Shown here: one piece after another, positions 26,149 through 34,031 of the stretch | Position numbering within the stretch: position 1 is the first letter of the stretch | How the letters are laid out: each line of letters opens with the position of its first letter | Translations under genes and position numbers: made by a program | Notes under the pieces: model-generated | The model's database searches: none | What the model was told of the DNA's origin: nothing | Seen by the model: only the letters and a program-made list of their open reading frames with translations | Source of the DNA: JBBDIP01 sp050260675 | Lineage (GTDB): Bacteria > Bacillota > Sulfobacillia > Fermentithermobacillales > Fermentithermobacillaceae | Length of the DNA: 64,000 nt | Assembly (NCBI GenBank): GCA_050260675.1 | Contig: JBLNCN010000005.1 | Coordinates: 806,001-870,000 of the forward strand | Direction of reading: 5' to 3'

Positions 26149-26503
26149 TGGGCGCCCATCCTTTGATTGGTTCAGTGCACTGTCGCCTTTGCTTCGCTCC
26201 CACGCAACTCTACTCCTGCTGGGGACTCTGCCGGAGAAGGATGACTGACAAGGGCGTGCTCGACTTCCGTGCCCCCAACCTAGCCGTCGGGTACCCGCAC
26301 TAAAGGAAGGGTTCCGCAGGATGCTCTGCGGTCAATGATGTCGGCGTCGTGCCAGTGGGCACTCTCATAGGCCAACCCTCTTCTGCACTGTGGTGTCTGT
26401 GGAGGAGAGTATGCAGCGTGATCAACAACGGGTCGATCCGTCCAGAATGAGGACTACTGTGCGCAATACTCTAGGATCCCCAAGAGCCCGTTGTCGCAGA
26501 TCA
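26149..26503. other. 355-bp gap, no gene seen
   Basis: Between the integrase stop and the restriction enzyme start (both minus strand). It should contain the restriction gene promoter; AAAGGA about 10 nt before its ATG is the only clear signal. No coding frame with good features and no clear repeat. Confidence 0.4.
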
Positions 26504-27667
26504 CTAAAATCGAAGGGTGATACCGGGGACTGAAGAACCCTCGTCGAGTGCCCGTGCCAACATGTCGTCCTGTCGCTCGGCGGACTGGGTGGGCGCTCCC
26601 GGTAGGATGTGCGCATATATCTTCATGACCATGTCGGGGGTACTGTCGCCTATGTGCGCTTGGACCACCTTTGGGTTTTCACCTCGCTGAAGCGCATAAG
26701 TGGTGTACGTGTGACGGAGGCAATGGAGATTGGCGTTTCTAATGCCCAGTTGCCTAAGGAGGTACGAGAAGCGGTTGGAGACTGCGGAGGGTCTCTGGTA
26801 GTCTCCCATCTCATTCGGGAACACCAGGTTCTTGTCAACCCATGCGGTCCCCATCCTACGGCGATGCTCCTCTTGAGCTTCCTTGTGGGCCTTGAGCCTC
26901 TGGACGGTTCTCCATCCAAGATTGATAGTTCTATTGCTCGCCTTCGACTTGGGGGGACCGAGCTCCAGGTCGCCAGTATCAGAGTCCTCAATAAGAGTCT
27001 TGTTTATGGTCGCCACTCGGCGCTCGAAATCGATATCGGTCCACTCCCACGCAAGAGCTTCACCGCGTCTCGTCCCGGTGGACACTAGGATGTCGATGAG
27101 CACACCATCCGGATGCCCCTCGCGACTCCTCAGGATCCGTCTTAGCTCATCCGGTGTGAAGGCACGGTTTTCGTGGCCGTTGAACTTAGGCAACGCAACA
27201 TCGTCCATGGGGTTCGGACTCCTCTTGAGCGTCGCCCGCATGACCTGCCGCAGGACTGAGTCGGCCAGAGCTAGTTGCCGAGTAAGTCCCTTCCCCCGTC
27301 TCAGCATCCTGTAAGCGCTTTCAATGTGCTCAGGGGTAAGGTCTCGCACCATGACGTTCCCGATGACCTCTACGACGTGCTTGATAGCAGCTCGGTAGCC
27401 TCGCACAGTGTTCTTCCTAATATGGGTGTGGTCCGCAAACCACTGCTCCACAGCCTCTGAGAGCCTCAGGTTTTTGGCCTGAGTCCAGGGTTTCTTTTCC
27501 AACTCGGCCAGGAGTGTCACCAACTCCCGCTCGGCCTCACGCTTGGTGCCCCTTATGGTCTTGAGGTGGCGCATGCGCTTGCCAGTGACGGGATCCTGCC
27601 CCACCTCGATGACTATGGTCCAGCTGCCAGGGCGCCTTTGCTCCACGTGCCCCTTCAACCTGCTCAA
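26504..27667 (-). CDS. Tyrosine site-specific integrase of the island
   Basis: 387 aa. An N-terminal arm-binding domain (residues 1-55, ending AERELVTLLAELE) is followed by a SAM-like core-binding domain and the catalytic domain. In the latter GTRRGEAL (Arg I, about 197), LHCLRHTYTTYAL (HxLR, about 315) and HIGDSTPDMVMKIYAHI (catalytic Tyr, about 348) are all visible, so it should be active. With the tRNA-Leu duplication it explains integration of the 31-kb element. Confidence 0.94.
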   Translation of the reverse strand: MSRLKGHVEQRRPGSWTIVIEVGQDPVTGKRMRHLKTIRGTKREAERELVTLLAELEKKPWTQAKNLRLSEAVEQWFADHTHIRKNTVRGYRAAIKHVVEVIGNVMVRDLTPEHIESAYRMLRRGKGLTRQLALADSVLRQVMRATLKRSPNPMDDVALPKFNGHENRAFTPDELRRILRSREGHPDGVLIDILVSTGTRRGEALAWEWTDIDFERRVATINKTLIEDSDTGDLELGPPKSKASNRTINLGWRTVQRLKAHKEAQEEHRRRMGTAWVDKNLVFPNEMGDYQRPSAVSNRFSYLLRQLGIRNANLHCLRHTYTTYALQRGENPKVVQAHIGDSTPDMVMKIYAHILPGAPTQSAERQDDMLARALDEGSSVPGITLRF

Positions 27668-27722
27668 CTCCTCTCGTTGGGAACCTCACCCTAGATGAGG
27701 CATCCCATGTCGCCGAGAACTA

Positions 27723-27905
27723 CTAGCCTTCTTTGGGCTGTCTGGTCATCAGGGAGACGAACTCCCGAATTGCCGTTCGCCTATTGCCCCTAACGGTCTT
27801 GACGTAGCGCTTGCGCTTCCCGGTGGTTGGGTCCTGCCTCGCCTCGACCACTACGCTCCAGCTGCCTGCGCCCGCCTGCTCCACACTGCCTTTCAACCGG
27901 CTCAC
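27723..27905 (-). CDS. Stand-alone integrase arm-binding-domain protein
   Basis: 60 aa, closely related to the first 55 residues of the integrase next to it (MSRLKG-VEQ--GSW--V-E--QDP-TGKR--- in both) but ending in a stop where the core-binding domain would begin. Preceded by GAGAGGAGGTGAGCC at a normal distance, so it is likely translated. It could compete for or share the arm-type DNA sites, or be a remnant of a second integrase. Confidence 0.65.
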   Translation of the reverse strand: MSRLKGSVEQAGAGSWSVVVEARQDPTTGKRKRYVKTVRGNRRTAIREFVSLMTRQPKEG

Positions 27906-27956
27906 CTCCTCTCAACGGGGAATACCCTAGCCCTGGACGAAGCGCCCGTCCCTGAA

Positions 27957-28160
27957 TCAACGCCCAAACCTTCGGGTTGGCGCTTCTCCTTCCCTGACCC
28001 AGGCCTCTACGGCCAGCTTCGAGAACCTCACAAGCCTCCCCACGCGCCTGTAAGGCAGCCGGCCCTCCTTGCACAGTTGGTAGACTGTCTTCCTGTCGAG
28101 CTTGAGGTAGCTCGCAACCTCGGCCGCCGTCAGGATAGTGTCGTCTCTTATCGCGTCCAT
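27957..28160 (-). CDS. Excisionase-type helix-turn-helix protein
   Basis: 67 aa. ILTAAEVASYLKLDRKTVYQLCKEGRLPYRRVGRLVRFSKLAVEAWV is the HTH_17/excisionase fold used by recombination directionality factors. ATG 28160 lies 5 nt after GAGGTGA. Located directly upstream of the integrase genes on the same strand, so probably the xis of the island. Confidence 0.85.
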   Translation of the reverse strand: MDAIRDDTILTAAEVASYLKLDRKTVYQLCKEGRLPYRRVGRLVRFSKLAVEAWVREGEAPTRRFGR

Positions 28161-28363
28161 AGAACTCACCTCAAGGCGACGGTACAGGCGCGGACGAGAC
28201 GGTTCAAATTCAAAGCCATACGTGTGCAGTTTTTCGAGTATTAGTTTGGTAGCGCTCTTTCTCGCATCACGCGACCGGAGAAGGCTGACGCTTGTCTACG
28301 GTCGCTGACACGGGTCTTCCTTACTCTCTGGACTACAGGCCGATAACGACCATCGGACACGTT

Positions 28364-28391
28364 GTCCAACATCTTTGGACATAGAGTCCAA
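28364..28391. promoter_or_regulatory. Probable repressor operator (GTCCAA repeats)
   Basis: GTCCAA (28364-28369), N5, TTGGAC (28375-28380) is a perfect inverted repeat, followed by another GTCCAA (28386-28391). It lies in the 328-bp divergent gap between the excisionase-type gene and the Xre repressor gene, the expected place for a lysogeny-type switch. Confidence 0.55.
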
Positions 28392-28488
28392 CACCACGAC
28401 TCTACAAAGTTGCCAGTGTGCTGTCAAGTGACCAGAACAACTGTCACCGATGTCGAGTATGTGTTAGTCTTGGCTCAGGTGGGTAAGT

Positions 28489-28866
28489 TTGACGTTTGCA
28501 GACAGGCTAAGGCAGCTCCGGGAACAGCGAGGCCTCTTAAGAGAGGAAGTCGCAGAGAGGCTTCAGTTGTCCTACTGGACAATAGCTAAATACGAGTCAG
28601 GCAGCAGGTCTCCGAGCGGCCGGGCTCTGGCAGGGCTCGCTCGCATACTCGGGGTGTCTGTTGATTATCTACTCGGAACTGGTGATGAGGATAGGTCTGC
28701 AACCAACGTTTCCCCCGAACCCGATCTGATCAGAAGAGCTCTGGAGCGCCCCGACCTGTGCCGCATTGTCGAGCTCCTGAGCCCGCTCGATGACTACACC
28801 CTCCATAAAGCCATCCAGGTCCTGAGGGCTCTCATCGATTCTGACCCCAATACCGTACGACGCTAA
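28489..28866 (+). CDS. Xre-family HTH repressor
   Basis: 125 aa from a TTG. RLRQLREQRGLLREEVAERLQLSYWTIAKYESGSRSPSGRALAGLARILGVSVDYLLG is a complete Cro/CI-type HTH domain; the C-terminal about 60 residues form a helical extension. Divergent from excisionase and integrase genes, with an inverted repeat between them, so it probably controls element maintenance. Confidence 0.88.
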   Translation: MTFADRLRQLREQRGLLREEVAERLQLSYWTIAKYESGSRSPSGRALAGLARILGVSVDYLLGTGDEDRSATNVSPEPDLIRRALERPDLCRIVELLSPLDDYTLHKAIQVLRALIDSDPNTVRR

Positions 28867-28940
28867 GATACGCGCCTATGGCGCTTGGTGTGGTGGTATG
28901 CGGAGTTCGCAATCGAACGCTTGTCAAGGAGGCGGCAGAG

Positions 28941-29351
28941 ATGGATCTGGTTAAGCGAAAGAGGACCTCCGTAATCGGTCGCTGCGAGCACTGCGGTCGC
29001 GAGATGGAGGTGCCGGGAGACAACTTGATCGCTCCATACAGACCCGCCATCGAACTGAAGTCAGCGATACGGTGCCAGTGCGGCGAATACCACAACCTGA
29101 TTGCTCCTCCTGAGGCTAGGGCTCCCGTTCGCCACACGGCAACACCCCATCCCGATGATGACGTGGTTAGGTGTCCTTACTGCGGATCCTCGCAGTACCA
29201 TGCGGGCGACAAGGGATTTAGCCTCGGCAAAGCTGCCGCGGGTGGAGTTCTGGTCGGGCCAGTGGGATTGCTCGGTGGATTGCTCGGCAGCAAGAAAACG
29301 GTCATCACCTGCCTGAAGTGCGGCCGCAAGTGGGAGGCCGGCAGACATTGA
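28941..29351 (+). CDS. Zinc-ribbon protein
   Basis: 136 aa from ATG 28941 (AAGGAGG 8 nt upstream; the open frame begins 21 codons earlier). Three Cys pairs: CEHCG, CQCGE and CPYCGS...CLKCGRKW, the last two enclosing a Gly-rich hydrophobic stretch (GKAAAGGVLVGPVGLLGGLLG) that may insert in or lie on a membrane. No specific function assignable. Confidence 0.65.
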   Translation: MDLVKRKRTSVIGRCEHCGREMEVPGDNLIAPYRPAIELKSAIRCQCGEYHNLIAPPEARAPVRHTATPHPDDDVVRCPYCGSSQYHAGDKGFSLGKAAAGGVLVGPVGLLGGLLGSKKTVITCLKCGRKWEAGRH

Positions 29352-29394
29352 CCGGCCTCTGGGCATCTACAGTAGTCCGAGGAGGAGTGGTTGG

Positions 29395-29661
29395 GTGGAC
29401 ACTCTCCTAAGGCTCGCTTGTCTTTTCTTCTTTGTTGCGTGTATCTGGCCCCTTATTTGGGAGAGTGCGCGCGAAATCCGGAATGCGCTGGAGTTGAGCG
29501 CATACTCGGAAAAGAACCTTCAGAGGCTGAAACTGCTTCGGACGCTGAGACCGGTCTCCGAGTACCAGCAGGTGCCGGAGAACATAGAGAACTTCAACCG
29601 GGAAATGGCCAGCTGTGTGGGCCCTGTGGACCGCCTGTCAAGCTTTCGGAACTGGTGCTAG
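29395..29661 (+). CDS. Small membrane protein, unknown
   Basis: 88 aa from GTG 29395 with GGAGGAG 7 nt upstream. One N-terminal hydrophobic segment (LLRLACLFFFVACIWPLIW), then a charged helical region. Probably in an operon with the zinc-ribbon gene. Confidence 0.5.
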   Translation: MDTLLRLACLFFFVACIWPLIWESAREIRNALELSAYSEKNLQRLKLLRTLRPVSEYQQVPENIENFNREMASCVGPVDRLSSFRNWC

Positions 29662-29676
29662 GCCCCAGAGATCGAC

Positions 29677-30054
29677 ATGTTTGCACCCCGTAGGTATGTC
29701 AGAGTCGCAGGTGCGGACGCGCAGTTCTACATCAATGCCGAATCTGAAGACCTCATGAGGCAAGGGGAAAGCGCTCTGGCGAAGTGGTTCACTGCTCTGC
29801 CCTCAGATAGCATGGCGCTCGGTTACTCGATCACAAAACTAAGGTCACGTTTCCCACAAGTGCGGCAGCCGAAGACGAGGCTGAGACTCTATGTGCCCAA
29901 AGGCTGGAGCCGAGACCACGCTGGGCAATCGACGGACAACTGCATTAGCTGTGCTGGCGGACTGCGGATGGCTATCACCAGGAATCCCGTGTTGCCCGGC
30001 GTACCTCAGTCACAGTCTGGCGGCGGAGACGGTCACATGACTGAGCGTCGCTGA
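29677..30054 (+). CDS. Doubtful ORF
   Basis: 125 aa with a partly protein-like N-terminal half (GADAQFYINAESEDLMRQGESALAKWF) but a low-complexity tail and no good ribosome site. Overlaps an opposing ORF at its 3' end. No family recognised. Confidence 0.25.
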   Translation: MFAPRRYVRVAGADAQFYINAESEDLMRQGESALAKWFTALPSDSMALGYSITKLRSRFPQVRQPKTRLRLYVPKGWSRDHAGQSTDNCISCAGGLRMAITRNPVLPGVPQSQSGGGDGHMTERR

Positions 30055-30175
30055 TTCCGCCTCGGTACTTGGTAAGGTCTTCCGGTGTAAAGGCATGGAT
30101 TAACATTACGATTGGCTCTGGGGCCCGTACGGCATCTTGTAGGCCGAACCTGGCCCCTTCTAGCGTCGCCTTCAC
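29975..30175 (-). CDS. Small hypothetical ORF
   Basis: 66 aa from a GTG, starting KATLEGARFGLQDAVRAPEP and continuing IVMLIHAFTPEDLTKYRGG, which reads like a folded protein. It follows the next minus-strand gene by 21 bp. No clear ribosome site; overlaps the doubtful plus-strand ORF. Confidence 0.35.
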   Translation of the reverse strand: MKATLEGARFGLQDAVRAPEPIVMLIHAFTPEDLTKYRGGISDAQSCDRLRRQTVTEVRRATRDSW

Positions 30176-30196
30176 GGTTGCAGGAGGTTTCTGTTT

Positions 30197-30559
30197 CTAG
30201 AAGACCTCACTGGAACCGTGGTACTCAGGCGTCCCCGTGATATATTCCAGGTTAAGGTCCTCACATAGGATGGCCCGGTTGATCTTCCCTTTGTTACGCC
30301 AGATCACGTCTGCGGCGCTTTCCCGATCCATCAGGGTGGGCGCGATATCATGCTCGCGCCTATTGCCTGCGCGGTGCGCGAAGGTTGCCCAGGTGCCGTC
30401 GTCGGGGTCAGCCAGATAGAGCCTGTCGATCCAGATCGATCCGTCAGTTCCGCTAATGAACTCCCACCGTAGAGACACGTCGTGCTGTTCCATGTAGTCT
30501 AGCATGGTCTCAACATCTTGCTGAGTCACGATCCTAAGGACCTTTGCTGTCTTTTTCAT
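30197..30559 (-). CDS. Hypothetical protein
   Basis: 120 aa from ATG 30559, with AGGTAGGA just upstream; the open frame continues 30 codons further without support. Mixed alpha/beta composition (VLRIVTQQDVETMLDYMEQHDVSLRWEFISG, INRAILCEDLNLEYITG). No family recognised. Confidence 0.55.
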   Translation of the reverse strand: MKKTAKVLRIVTQQDVETMLDYMEQHDVSLRWEFISGTDGSIWIDRLYLADPDDGTWATFAHRAGNRREHDIAPTLMDRESAADVIWRNKGKINRAILCEDLNLEYITGTPEYHGSSEVF

Positions 30560-31178
30560 GTGTATTCCTACCTTTCTCCCGGTTATCTCCGGGTCAGATC
30601 TTCCGGAGGAGATGCCTAGATTTCTCCTCCTGCCGACGACCACGGTCACCTCCCGCTGCCCATGCTAGGTCCCATTGGCGGACAGTCAAAGGCGCAGAGA
30701 ATGAGTGTGCACTTTTCTCTGTATTTTCTTCGCGGGGACATGGGGCGGTTGTCTCGGAGGTCTTGGGTGACGCCGGTGGCCCGGGATGGCCAGTCAAAAG
30801 CCCGGCACCAAGACGGCCGCGCCAGCCTCATCGCCCCCAATCGGTGGAGTTGCGGTGACACTGTCGGGCGCCGGCCGGGCAGAGGCCGGACAGGCGACTG
30901 GCACACGCCCTACACCGCCAATCCGTGCTGGTGGCAATGCTGGTGGGATCCACTGTCTGCCGGACCGGTGCCATCCGAGTGACAGACAGATGTCGGGCAC
31001 GGACTGGCAGGGAACGTTTCCTCCCAACCATTTCTTCGCACGCTCAAGGCCAGGCCTATGACTGGCACCTGTCGGTCATAGGCGACACAGCCGGCCAATT
31101 CGCCAAAAACCTGCACTTTCCCCGGGTCAGCTTGTACCCACGGTCTGCCTTGATAGGCTGCTCATGAGGAGGTTGAGC
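30560..31178. other. Gene-free, GC-rich region with an inverted repeat
   Basis: About 620 bp between divergent genes in which overlapping ORFs exist in all frames but none has a convincing start or composition. CTGTCGGG/CTGTCTGCCGG-like and CTGGTGG strings recur around 30870-30970. A 9-bp inverted repeat GCCTATGAC (31054-31062) / GTCATAGGC (31075-31083) lies about 100 bp before the RHH gene. Possibly a promoter, transfer or partition site. Confidence 0.4.
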
Positions 31179-31757
31179 ATGAAGAAGGATGGAGTTAGGA
31201 GCCACAAGTACACCATTAGGCTCAATGATCGGGACGATGCGGACCTGCTCCGCGTGCTCGAAGGAAAGAACGTCTCGAGGGCCTTCCGAGACGCCCTGCG
31301 GGGCACAGTGAACAAGGAGCAGAAGATCGACGAGCTCGTGACGCACCTAGTTGCGCGACGTCTGTATGACATACTAACAGGGTTCAAACAACTCTCCGAC
31401 CTGTTCGCACTAGCCGGCTACGCTCCGCCGGTGTCCGATCTGCAGGGTTCAGGTATACCAATTGCGGCCGGGTCAACTCCTTCAGAGTCCCGAGGTCCCG
31501 GGGAGGTCAACGTTGGACCTAAGCAAGGGCGAAAGCCCCGCTCTGCTCCGCCCGAGGACCAGGTAGAGCTCATCGGAGACCCGACAAAGCCCGCGAATGA
31601 GACCGCTCAATCCGAGGACACAGATGCCACGCAGAGAGCCCTCCAGAAGCTTAGAGAGTGCGCATTTGCCATGATGAGGCAGTCGGCTCCAGGGCCAGTT
31701 ACTCCGCCCTCTGCCGAGGAGGCAGTCGGTCAGGCTCCGAAGGATAAGGGCCACTGA
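31179..31757 (+). CDS. Ribbon-helix-helix-like DNA-binding protein
   Basis: 192 aa from ATG 31179 (GAGGAGG 6 nt upstream). The N-terminus HKYTIRLNDRDDADLLRVLEGKNVSRAFRDALRG has the strand-helix-helix pattern of RHH proteins of the MobC/plasmid accessory type; the C-terminal half is Pro/Ser/Glu-rich and disordered. The inverted repeat just upstream (31054-31083) is a candidate binding site. No relaxase gene is visible nearby. Confidence 0.5.
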   Translation: MKKDGVRSHKYTIRLNDRDDADLLRVLEGKNVSRAFRDALRGTVNKEQKIDELVTHLVARRLYDILTGFKQLSDLFALAGYAPPVSDLQGSGIPIAAGSTPSESRGPGEVNVGPKQGRKPRSAPPEDQVELIGDPTKPANETAQSEDTDATQRALQKLRECAFAMMRQSAPGPVTPPSAEEAVGQAPKDKGH

Positions 31758-32034
31758 TGCCGGCGCTAGCCTCAACGTGTACGGACGAGCACCGCAGTCC
31801 CTATGCCTAGACCCCTGGATCCTGTCGGCTGGACTGCACGGGCTCCCATACACCGGCTTCCTCCCCATTACCGTCAAAACTGGCGATGTGCGCCCGTGGC
31901 CTTGCTTGAGGGGCCCTGGTTGCTACCCTGAAGAGGAAGGTAGTGGACAACAACCACTTCTTACGGCCCCGGAAGGTTCTTAGGGGATGTCTTTCCCAAA
32001 ACGCAGATGGGCAGGTGCTTAAGGAGAGTCGCGT

Positions 32035-32421
32035 ATGTCAAAGTCCCAGGACTATCGACGCAGGCGCAAGATCTCAAGTGCCGCCGCGGAAGTGACCGGC
32101 ATGGTGGTTGGTCTCACGAAGCGACTTCGCGCAACCAGGTCAAGATGGCGGATCGTCGATAACCTCTTGATTATCGCAAGGGTCCTAGATGAGGCCGGGC
32201 CGTATTCCCCAAGTCCGAAGGCGGCGGACTGGACCCGGGCAGTGGCCGTGAGGGACGACCGGCAGATTGAGGCCGCTCTGGAGCGTTTGGTCAGCGCACT
32301 TACAGCCCTGCGGGCAACGTTCAAAAAGGAAGACGACCGGCGGCTATACGCAGATACCGCGATCAGCTACACGTGGGATGCCGAGGAGAAAATCGGCGAC
32401 TTCCCTTGGCTTGAGCCGTAG
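32035..32421 (+). CDS. Hypothetical basic protein
   Basis: 128 aa, AAGGAGA 7 nt before the ATG. Basic N-terminus (SKSQDYRRRRKISS), then helices (IVDNLLIIARVLDEAG, DDRQIEAALERLVSALTALRATF). No family recognised. Its 3' end overlaps an opposing Cys-rich ORF. The preceding gap (31758-32034) shows no gene. Confidence 0.55.
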   Translation: MSKSQDYRRRRKISSAAAEVTGMVVGLTKRLRATRSRWRIVDNLLIIARVLDEAGPYSPSPKAADWTRAVAVRDDRQIEAALERLVSALTALRATFKKEDDRRLYADTAISYTWDAEEKIGDFPWLEP

Positions 32422-32613
32422 GCCGGAAGCCCCCCTGCATAACGGTCGGACGTACCCGACAGCCTCAGGATAATACTCGAAAAACCCACATCTCTCGCAC
32501 CTTTGCTGGATAGGGCACCCCGAGCGTTCTACCGTTGGCTTGAGCCTATAGCTGCGCTTATGCAAAGCGCACCCGGGCATCGTGAAGCCGGTACGGTAGC
32601 GGTGAGTCAGCAT
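32344..32613 (-). CDS. Small Cys-rich (putative zinc-binding) protein
   Basis: 89 aa from ATG 32613, with GAGGAG 7 nt upstream. The core PGCALHKRSYRL..SGCPIQQRCERCGFFEYYPE has four Cys and a His spaced like a small zinc finger. It is hidden in a longer open frame that runs antisense through the next gene. The last about 26 codons overlap the opposing gene 32035-32421, so one of the two annotated ends may be wrong. Confidence 0.45.
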   Translation of the reverse strand: MLTHRYRTGFTMPGCALHKRSYRLKPTVERSGCPIQQRCERCGFFEYYPEAVGYVRPLCRGASGLRLKPREVADFLLGIPRVADRGICV

Positions 32614-32823
32614 ACATGGGCTCCTCAGGACTAAGAAGGAACGGCTCAGGACGCAGTAGGAGGCGCCAGTTGGGGGCGACCAGCCAAGACGACGGGCAGA
32701 ACAGGACGACAATGCTGACCAAGAACCCGGGACAGTGTTCAGAGGAACCGATTCGCGAAAACGATAGGCGGCCCTCTCGTTCAAGAAACCAAGGCCCCCT
32801 ACGGGGGGAGAAAGGAGATAACC

Positions 32824-33282
32824 GTGAAGGACCAAGGTGGATTCGCGCAAGTCCCTAAACCGGAGATGCACTTCAGGGACCAGGGCCACAAGGCACATTA
32901 CAAGCGGTACCTCACCCTGCTGCGGCCAACCGACGCCCACGGCATGTCGGCGTGTCTCGCATTGGCAGCCATAGACCGTGAGCCGATCAAGGACTACATT
33001 GGCCGCCCCGAGCCCGGCTGCATCGACTTCTGCGCCATGAAGAGAGGGGTCAAGCACCTTTCGGACGGTGAGCAGGGGCTTCGCGACCTGGCTGCCGCGC
33101 TCTTCGGGGCGTATCCCGTCGACGACTTCGACCACGTGTTCGGATCCCTCGACGAAGACAACTTCGGCGTCGCCCTAGAGGCCCTGATACACAGGTACCA
33201 GTGGCCGTATACCGTTGGCAGGCATTGGACCAGCTATGTCTACCCAGGGGTATGGCAGTACGGCTCCGGCCGGAGGGATTAA
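32824..33282 (+). CDS. Hypothetical protein, DUF6075-like
   Basis: 152 aa from a GTG 6 nt after AAGGAG. MHFRDQGHKAHYKRYLTLL...DAHGMSACLALAAI...CIDFCAMKRGVKHLSDGEQGLRDLAAALFG resembles the DUF6075 layout common on Bacillota mobile elements; this is from memory and moderate only. A strong hairpin follows at 33326-33352. Confidence 0.6.
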   Translation: MKDQGGFAQVPKPEMHFRDQGHKAHYKRYLTLLRPTDAHGMSACLALAAIDREPIKDYIGRPEPGCIDFCAMKRGVKHLSDGEQGLRDLAAALFGAYPVDDFDHVFGSLDEDNFGVALEALIHRYQWPYTVGRHWTSYVYPGVWQYGSGRRD

Positions 33283-33325
33283 CAGAAGGGGCAAGCCACC
33301 GGTTAGGAGCGTTCAGACGGGAAGT

Positions 33326-33352
33326 CGGCCCGGGTACAGAGTACCCGGGCCG
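33326..33352 (+). terminator. Strong hairpin terminator
   Basis: Perfect 12-bp stem CGGCCCGGGTAC (33326-33337) / GTACCCGGGCCG (33341-33352) with loop AGA, followed by CAATCTTTGTG. 44 bp after the gene ending at 33282. Confidence 0.7.
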
Positions 33353-33480
33353 CAATCTTTGTGTCGCCTTAAATACGCGAAAAACCGCGGTATTTCTCCG
33401 AGCGTTTGTTGACAATCCTCGTGCGAGTTACCCTTGAGACGAACCTACACGGTGACCAGCACGGCGCAAAGCCTGCTGCG

Positions 33481-33526
33481 GGCGGACTGTAAACACCACT
33501 TCTGGAAGAAGTGGTTACAGTCCGCC
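33481..33526. repeat. Long near-perfect hairpin upstream of recombinase gene
   Basis: GGCGGACTGTAA (33481-33492) pairs with TTACAGTCCGCC (33515-33526). After a 3-base bulge CCACTTCT (33496-33503) pairs with AGAAGTGG (33507-33514), leaving a 3-base loop. The 20-bp stem lacks a T-tract and lies in a gene-free stretch (33283-34031), so it is not an obvious terminator. It may be a structured RNA or a recombination/regulatory site. Confidence 0.6.
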
Positions 33527-34031
33527 AAGGGGATCAACAAGACGAAAGGGGGCTCAATCAAGGATGAATGTAAGGCAGAGTCTAGAACCCGGCGTTCGGT
33601 CCATCCCAAGACCAACCAGGGGCCCGCCAAGAGAATGCGTTGGGCTTCAAGATGGAGAGTAACGCCAAGACGTGCCGGAGACAGAGCGTCGGGGCAGGTA
33701 TAGGCAAGATCGGCGGAAGCGATGGGCGACAACGATGGGCGATACCGATTAAGTCCCCAGGATAAGTTACCATCATCGGTGCTGGGACCGGTGCTCACGC
33801 TTATCTAAGATGACTCGATGACTCCGGCTAGACCCCACGACTGGGACCCACCAAGACACCCAAAGCATCCGGCAACGCGGCTTTTTGTGGGTGGCCCCGC
33901 CTCCGTCCCTAAGTGCTGGCGGGCGCCCACCACCCTAGACCTTATCCTCCGGGTAAGCCCTGGGTGGGCTGCGCCGGAAAATCCCATATATTACCAGGAG
34001 CCCAATGGGCTCCCGCTGGAGGTGTTCCCGT

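Noticed and set aside
30646..31061. Several overlapping ORFs on both strands
   Set aside because: All lack starts with ribosome sites and have Arg/Pro/Gly-skewed composition typical of GC-rich non-coding DNA.
32344..33135. 263-aa minus-strand ORF in full
   Set aside because: Only the part from ATG 32613 has a ribosome site and protein-like sequence; the upstream part is antisense to the 32824-33282 gene.
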